Below the pieces are notes generated by a model that saw only the letters and a program-made list of their open reading frames with translations, searched no databases and was not told the DNA's origin. A stretch of 64,000 nucleotides of DNA from Luzula sylvatica (taxonomy: Eukaryota; Streptophyta; Magnoliopsida; Poales; Juncaceae), in the NCBI GenBank assembly GCA_946800325.1, contig OX326956.1, positions 77,015,087-77,079,086 of the forward strand. The letters are read 5' to 3'. The translations under genes and the position numbers were made by a program. Each line of letters begins with the position of its first letter. Within the stretch, counting starts at the first letter, position 1. Shown here piece by piece: positions 56,001 to 64,000 of the stretch.

Positions 56001-58033
56001 CAAAAACACGTTATTTGAACTCCACAGATCGTTAAAAGATTTTTTGAATCGAAAAACAAAGTTTCTTAGTGTTTGTAAAATTTCGTGAAAAGTTATGTAG
56101 TAAAAGATACGACACAAATGATCTAAAAACACGTTATTTGAACTCCTCAAAGCGTAAAAAGATTGCTATGAATCGAAAAGAAAACTTTCTTAGTGTTTGT
56201 ACAATTTGGTGAAAATTTACGTAGTGAAAGATTCGATCCAAACCATCTTAAAAACACATTATTTGAATTCCTTAGAGCGTTAAAAGATTGTTTTGAATCG
56301 AAAAACAAACTTTCTTAGTGTTTGTAAAATTTGGTGAAAAGTTATGTTGTAAAAGATACGATACAAATGATCTAAAAACACGTTATTTGAACTCCTCAGA
56401 ACGTTACAAGATTGTTTTGAATCGAAAAACAAACTTTCTTATTGTTTGTAAAATTTGGTGAAAAGTTATGTAGTAAAATAAACGATACAAATGATCTAAA
56501 AACACATTATTTGAACTCTTCAAAGCGTAAAAATATTGCGATCATTCGAAAAGAAAATTTTCTTAGTGTTTGTAAAATTTGCTGAAAATTTACGTAGTGA
56601 AACATTCGATCCAAACCATCTCAAAAAAACATTACTTGAACTCCTTAGAGTGTTAAAAGATTGTTTTGATTCGTAAAACAAATTTTTTTTGTCTTTGTAA
56701 AATTTGATGAAAAGTTATGTCGTAAAAGATACAATACAAATAATCTAAAAACATGTTATTTGAACTCCTCAAAGCGCAAAAAGATTGCTATGAATCAAAA
56801 AGAAAACTTTCTTTGTGTTATTACAATTTGGCGAAAAGTTACGTAGTGAAAGATTCGATCCAAACCATCTCAAAAACACGTTATTTGAACTCCACAGATC
56901 GTTGAAAGATTGTTTTGAATCGAAAAACAAACTTTCTTAGTATTTGTAAAATTTCAACAAAAGTTATGTAGTAAAAGATACGACACAAATGATCTAAAAA
57001 CACGTTATTTCAATTCCTCAAAGCGTAAAAAGATTGCTATGAATCGAAAAGAAAACTTTCTTTGTGTTTATACAATTTGGTGAAAATTTACTTAGTGAAA
57101 GATTCGATCCAAACCATCTCAAAAACACATTATTTCGACTCCTTAGAGCGTTAAAAGATTGTTTTGAATCGAAAACAAACTTTCTCAGTGTTTGTAAAAT
57201 TTGGTGAAAAGTTATGTAGTAAAAGATACGATACAAATGATATAAAAACAAGTTATTTGAACTCCTCAAAATGTAAAAAGATTGCTATGAATCGAAAAGA
57301 AAACTCTCTTAGTGTTTTTACAATTTGGTGAAAAGTTACATAGTGAAATATTCGATCCAATCCATCTCAAAAACACATTATTTGAACTCCTTAGTGAAAG
57401 ATTCGATCCAAACCATCTAAAAAACACGTTATTTCAACTCCTCAGAACGTTAAAAGATTGTTTTGAATCAAAAAACAAACTTTCTTAGTGTTTGTAAAAT
57501 TTGGTGAAAAGTTACGTAGTGAAAGATTCGATCCAAACCATCTCAAAAACAGTTTATTTGAACTCCGCAGATTGTAAAAAGATTGCTATGAATCGAAAAG
57601 AAAACTTTCTTAGTGCTTGTACAATTTGGTGAAAAATTATGTAGTAAAAGATACGATACAAATGATTTAAAAATAAGTTATTTGAACTCCTCAAAACGTA
57701 AAAAGATTGCTATAATCGAAAAGAAGACTCTCTTAGTGTTATTACAATTTGGTGAAAAGTTACATAGTGAATGATTCGAACCAAACCATCTAAAAAACAC
57801 GTTATTTGAATTCCTTAGAACGTTACAAGATTTTTTTGAATCGAAAAACAAACTTTCTTAGTGTTTGTAAAATTTGGTGAAAAGTTATGTAGTAAAAGAT
57901 ACGATACAAATGATCTAAAAAACAAGTTATTTGAACTCCTCAAAATGTGAAAAGATTGCTATGAATCGAAAAGAAAACTCTCTTAGTGTTTTTACAATTT
58001 GGTGAAAAGTTACGTAGTGAAAGATTCGATAGA
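50058..58033. repeat. Satellite array, about 124-bp monomers in alternating A/B dimers
   Basis: About 8 kb of tandem units. Successive CTTAGTGTTTGTA starts at 50111, 50236, 50360, 50485 and 50609 give a period of 124-125 bp. Two monomer types alternate. Type A has GTACAATTTGGTG, GTTACGTAGTGAAAGATTCG and CCAAACCATCTC; type B has GTAAAATTTGGTG, GTTATGTAGTAAAAGATACG and CAAATGATCTA. The higher-order unit is therefore about 249 bp. Both share TTATTTGAACTCCTCA. Roughly 60 monomers are present, with local deletions (near 51780, 53975, 57390) that break the alternation. Because 249 is divisible by 3, open frames recur at dimer spacing; they have no start context, homology or conserved length and are not genes. 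Confidence 0.95.
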
Positions 58034-59216
58034 TAGCTATGTATGTATGTATGTATGTAATCATCATCTATAGATAGCTATCTCATATATACATGATAGA
58101 GAATATTGATTCGTCCAATGAGACTATCATTATGGTGTGACCTAGTAGATTCGATTAATTGATAAACAAATATACTACTTAGTTCGTAAATCATAAACGG
58201 TTTCTAGTAAAGCATTATTATCATCCAAATTACATCGAATGATTTGTGATCATTTCCAAACGAGATAGTTAACTGGTCAAATCTTTTTGTTCTGCGATAC
58301 TTACTAATCACAAGGCATGGTTATTATGCCAACCTTGGTTTGATTAGTATCCTTATCCCGATTCAGAATTATACTAACAAAATACATAATTAATTACCAA
58401 CAGATGTTAACATCATTCTGGGCATGGCCATGCATTTCCTCAGTCTCAACTCAATGGGTGGCCAAAGAGTATCTTCCGTGAGAGGGGAACAAATGCCGTC
58501 TTGGCTGCTCACATCCCTCGTCGTGCTTTACTTAATGCCCTACAACACCCCATCAATCATCAGTCATGACAGCATGGAAATGTATCGAAACATCAAGCTA
58601 CACACCGGAATCCATGACAACCTCAGGTCGTAGGATTTACCAAAACTATTCATGGAAATTGTTGATGATATCAACCACGCATATTCTCATCTAGTGGTCT
58701 TGTCCAGTATGTAGTCTCTATGACTTACTTACCCATGCTCCATACTTGATAACAATTATCAATGATGAGTAAAACGTGATCATCAGTTTGCAAACATACC
58801 AGTGTGAGTACATAGCTTCATAGGCATGTATGTTTGTCTCCAAAAACATCATATGTACTACTAGGGACTTCATTTAAAATGACATCTGCTTTGACTCATA
58901 GTTTCACTATCCAAAGTCACGTACTTTGATGATGTGATCAAGATTATCATTCAGATTTTTATTTCAATTTTTTAAAATCAAAACCAGATGCACTTAAACA
59001 AATCTAAAGAAATTTCTACTCAATAAATAACGTTGCATTAGTCAATCCCTCGTAACTATTACGTAGGCCTAGGACACTACATCTTCCATTTGTGCCCAAT
59101 TTCTATCGGTAATTATACATAGTTATAATCTGTAACATATCATGAAAATGTGACATGTGTCCCTTTTTTTTTAATTTTCAATTGAAAATTTTATATTCTT
59201 CCCCAAATTTTACCCT
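58034..59216. other. Region right of the satellite, no supported gene
   Basis: Begins with a TATG microsatellite (about 58037-58060). The composition is more balanced than the surroundings and the segment at 58.4-59.1 kb could be an LTR or untranslated retroelement remnant, but no domain or terminal feature was recognised. Confidence 0.3.
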
Positions 59217-59697
59217 AACATGCTTTATGTTCTAAGTTAATTTATTTAATTCACATGATAACTGGCACATGTTAGTTATTAATTTAATACGTAAATAACA
59301 TTAGTTCGAATTCATAAATTTAAATCAATATTAATAAATTTTTAATGATATGATCTAATTATCGAGTTAATTAAATGTAATAGTTTTTTTTTAAATTAAA
59401 TTAAATGTAATAGTACAAATATGGAAAATACGGCGGGTACATTTTGGAGCAAAGTATTTTTTTTTTAATATTATTCATAATAAAAATATAAATTTTATGA
59501 AGCTCCAAAATGTACCAGCCGTATTCTCCATATTTGTGCTATTGCATTTAATTAACGTAATAATTAGAACATATCATTAAATATTCATTAATATTGATTT
59601 AAATTTATAAATTCGAACTAATGTCAATTACGTATTAAATTAATGACTAACATTTGTTAGTTATCATGTTAATTAAATATATTAATTTAGAACATGA
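59217..59697. repeat. Large imperfect inverted repeat (arms over 190 bp)
   Basis: Left arm about 59217-59455 and right arm about 59500-59697 are reverse complements with scattered mismatches and indels. Paired phrases include ATTTAATACGTAA with TTACGTATTAAAT, AAATTTAAATCAATATTAAT with its complement, and TACATTTTGGAGC with GCTCCAAAATGTA. About 45 bp of AT-rich loop separate the arms. The transcript would form a long hairpin. It ends just before a Helitron-like 3' terminus. Confidence 0.85.
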
Positions 59698-59703
59698 AGT
59701 AAA

Positions 59704-59741
59704 TCCCGCGCAATTGCGCGTCTGCGCGGGCACAACGCTAG
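59704..59741 (+). mobile_element. Helitron-like 3' terminus (hairpin plus CTAG)
   Basis: CCCGCGCA and TGCGCGGG form a GC-rich hairpin (59704-59730), followed by a short spacer and CTAG (59738-59741), then T. This is the canonical 3' end of a Helitron inserting before T. The 5' terminus was not identified. The neighbouring inverted repeat probably belongs to the same element. Confidence 0.6.
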
Positions 59742-60619
59742 TTTCCTCCAAATTTGAAATCCAGGGGACAAGAGATGTCATGCAGGGTAATTATCATCTT
59801 CCCATGCTTCATGTGAAAAGTGAGGGTCTCTTGCCACCGGCGCTCTACCAAATTGTATCAAAATGGCATCCACGTCATGACAGTCCAGCCTCTAGCACTA
59901 GAGAAATCCCATTGTTCGAAAAAATTGCTCGTGTAGGGATTGCCACTCTAGCTTCATGTTGTGGTGGCGAGGACGCGTCGGTATAGAAGCAACGAGACCT
60001 AAAACCTGGAAGGCTGGGAACCAGTGTAAATCCTGGAGTGAAAGTGTCGGAGGATACGCCTCCTCCTCGTCGGATTGTGCCCCGAGTCCGAACACGTAGT
60101 CCTGCTCCTCCTCGACAACATGACTATCACTAGCGCTCGCACCATACGTCATCAGAACAAGTTGAAAATATAATAATATTATATAGCTATAACAATTACA
60201 ATAAATTATAATTATAATTATAATTATAATTATGATATTAATAATAATAATATAATAGTAATATAGTATTGAGTACATAAACTAATTTTAAAAAGTATTA
60301 CAATAATTTCTGAAAATTTAAAAATAAGTTAAAAATTTGTAAATAATTAATAAACTAATTTCATTGAGAAAAATTGAAAAAATTTCAAAAAATCTATAAA
60401 AAAAATCAAAGGAACGAAAAAATGAAAGTAATCAAAGTAATTTAGACAAAACTAAATATTGAACTAACCAAACTAACTAAAAAATAACTTATTTCTTAGT
60501 ATAAAACAACTTAAATCTTAATTAAATTATTTAGTATTTTTAACAAGTAAAAGAGTAAAAAATATGTATCGAAGAGATGAGAAACATGTTCTTCTATGTA
60601 GATCAAGTTTTTTGTTTGG

Positions 60620-60650
<31 letters not shown>

Positions 60651-61114
60651 GGTGGGTGCGCCCGGTCACATGCACACAATATTTCCATCAGGACTCACAG
60701 GAATTTGCATGCATGCGGGCACTTTCGCCAACCTCTCGGGCTAGAGTGATTAAATGTGGTTTTAATTTTTTGTTTTGACCATTCTTAACACCATTTGACA
60801 TTGATTAGCACTTTCGTCAAGGGATTTGTCGAAGAAGAAAAAAATTCACCAAACCAGCTGACGAAAATGTTAGTTTTGTAAATTGAACTAGTCCAGCACT
60901 ACCGTTTACAAATTTGATTTATTTTGATGCTATATGTAAAAAAAAAGTACTCCTTAACTTGCACTTTGACTAGTGAACCTTAGCATGTAATTATATCCTT
61001 CTGAACTGAATAATTTACATGAACCTAAAAAAATGATTTATTTCTTTAATAATTGACTAAATGAAAAATAGCTGGTCGTTTAATTCTGGTCTTTTGGAGT
61101 GTTTGGGTATGTTT
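59742..61114. other. Intergenic, ORFs without recognised similarity
   Basis: A GC-richer stretch (59745-60130) gives overlapping open frames on both strands (plus 59654-59986, minus 59898-60278). The minus-strand peptide is acidic but matches no family I know. The rest is AT-rich with a GT microsatellite. Confidence 0.3.
60619..60648. repeat. (GT)n microsatellite
   Basis: About 14 uninterrupted GT units within intergenic DNA between the Helitron-like end and SCPL copy 2. Confidence 0.95.

Positions 61115-64000
<2,886 letters not shown>

Noticed and set aside
50543..57269. Minus-strand open frames of 60-113 codons in the 50-58 kb region
   Set aside because: They recur with the satellite period, share no consistent start or end and match no family; they are by-products of the 249-bp repeat.
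50058..58033. CRISPR-like array
   Set aside because: Units are contiguous without unique spacers and the genome is eukaryotic; this is satellite DNA.
58424..58633. Small ORF at 58.4 kb
   Set aside because: No signal of coding constraint or family; probably chance in a retroelement-like untranslated segment.
59654..60278. Overlapping open frames on both strands near 59.7-60.3 kb
   Set aside because: No recognisable domain, no splice context, and the plus frame begins within the inverted repeat.

Overview
The window is nuclear DNA of a flowering plant, probably a eudicot. It is AT-rich, its genes have many short GT-AG introns, most predicted proteins resemble known Arabidopsis proteins, and the intergenic DNA carries Ty1/copia, CACTA, Helitron, LINE, MITE-like and satellite sequences. 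Protein identities come from motifs and remembered family sequences. No database search was run.

Layout. 1-5.6 kb: a decayed Ty1/copia element, broken by a solo LTR with a perfect 5-bp target duplication and by a CACTA-end fragment carrying telomere-like repeats. 6.2-9.4 kb: DEAD-box RNA helicase of the RH18/Spb4 type, 11 exons. 9.8-11.8 kb: FUS/TAF15-type RNA-binding protein, 7 exons. 13.2-13.8 kb: Ole e 1-domain secreted protein. 14.3-15.1 kb: probable non-autonomous Helitron. 16.6-21.8 kb: bifunctional fructose-2,6-bisphosphate enzyme F2KP, 23 exons, with a MITE just before the last exon. 22.3-28.6 kb: two direct repeats bracketing an AGC-kinase pseudogene, the single-exon U11/U12-31K gene and a reverse-strand DUF971-like pseudogene. 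29.1-29.7 kb: LINE endonuclease fragment. 31.9-35.2 kb: peroxisomal acyl-CoA oxidase ACX4, 13 exons. 36.0-36.8 kb: fasciclin-like arabinogalactan protein with an unexpected 83-bp intron. 38.0-40.8 kb: PTEN-C2 part of a class II formin without FH1/FH2. 41.4-45.4 kb: LINE and LTR debris. 45.8-48.3 kb: intact serine carboxypeptidase-like gene on the minus strand. 50.1-58.0 kb: a satellite array of about 124-bp monomers in alternating types. 59.2-59.7 kb: large inverted repeat ending at a Helitron-like 3' terminus. 61.1-63.3 kb: second carboxypeptidase copy, first exon not found.

The genes do not form a pathway: they are RNA metabolism factors (RH18, TAF15-like, U11/U12-31K), carbon and lipid metabolism enzymes (F2KP, ACX4) and secreted or wall proteins (Ole e 1, FLA, SCPL). 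The most notable signals are the FLA intron whose two splice sites lie in an 8-bp direct repeat (a possible recent intron gain), the dimeric satellite between two carboxypeptidase copies, the MITE whose target duplication forms part of a splice acceptor tract, and the formin-derived gene that has lost its actin-nucleating half.
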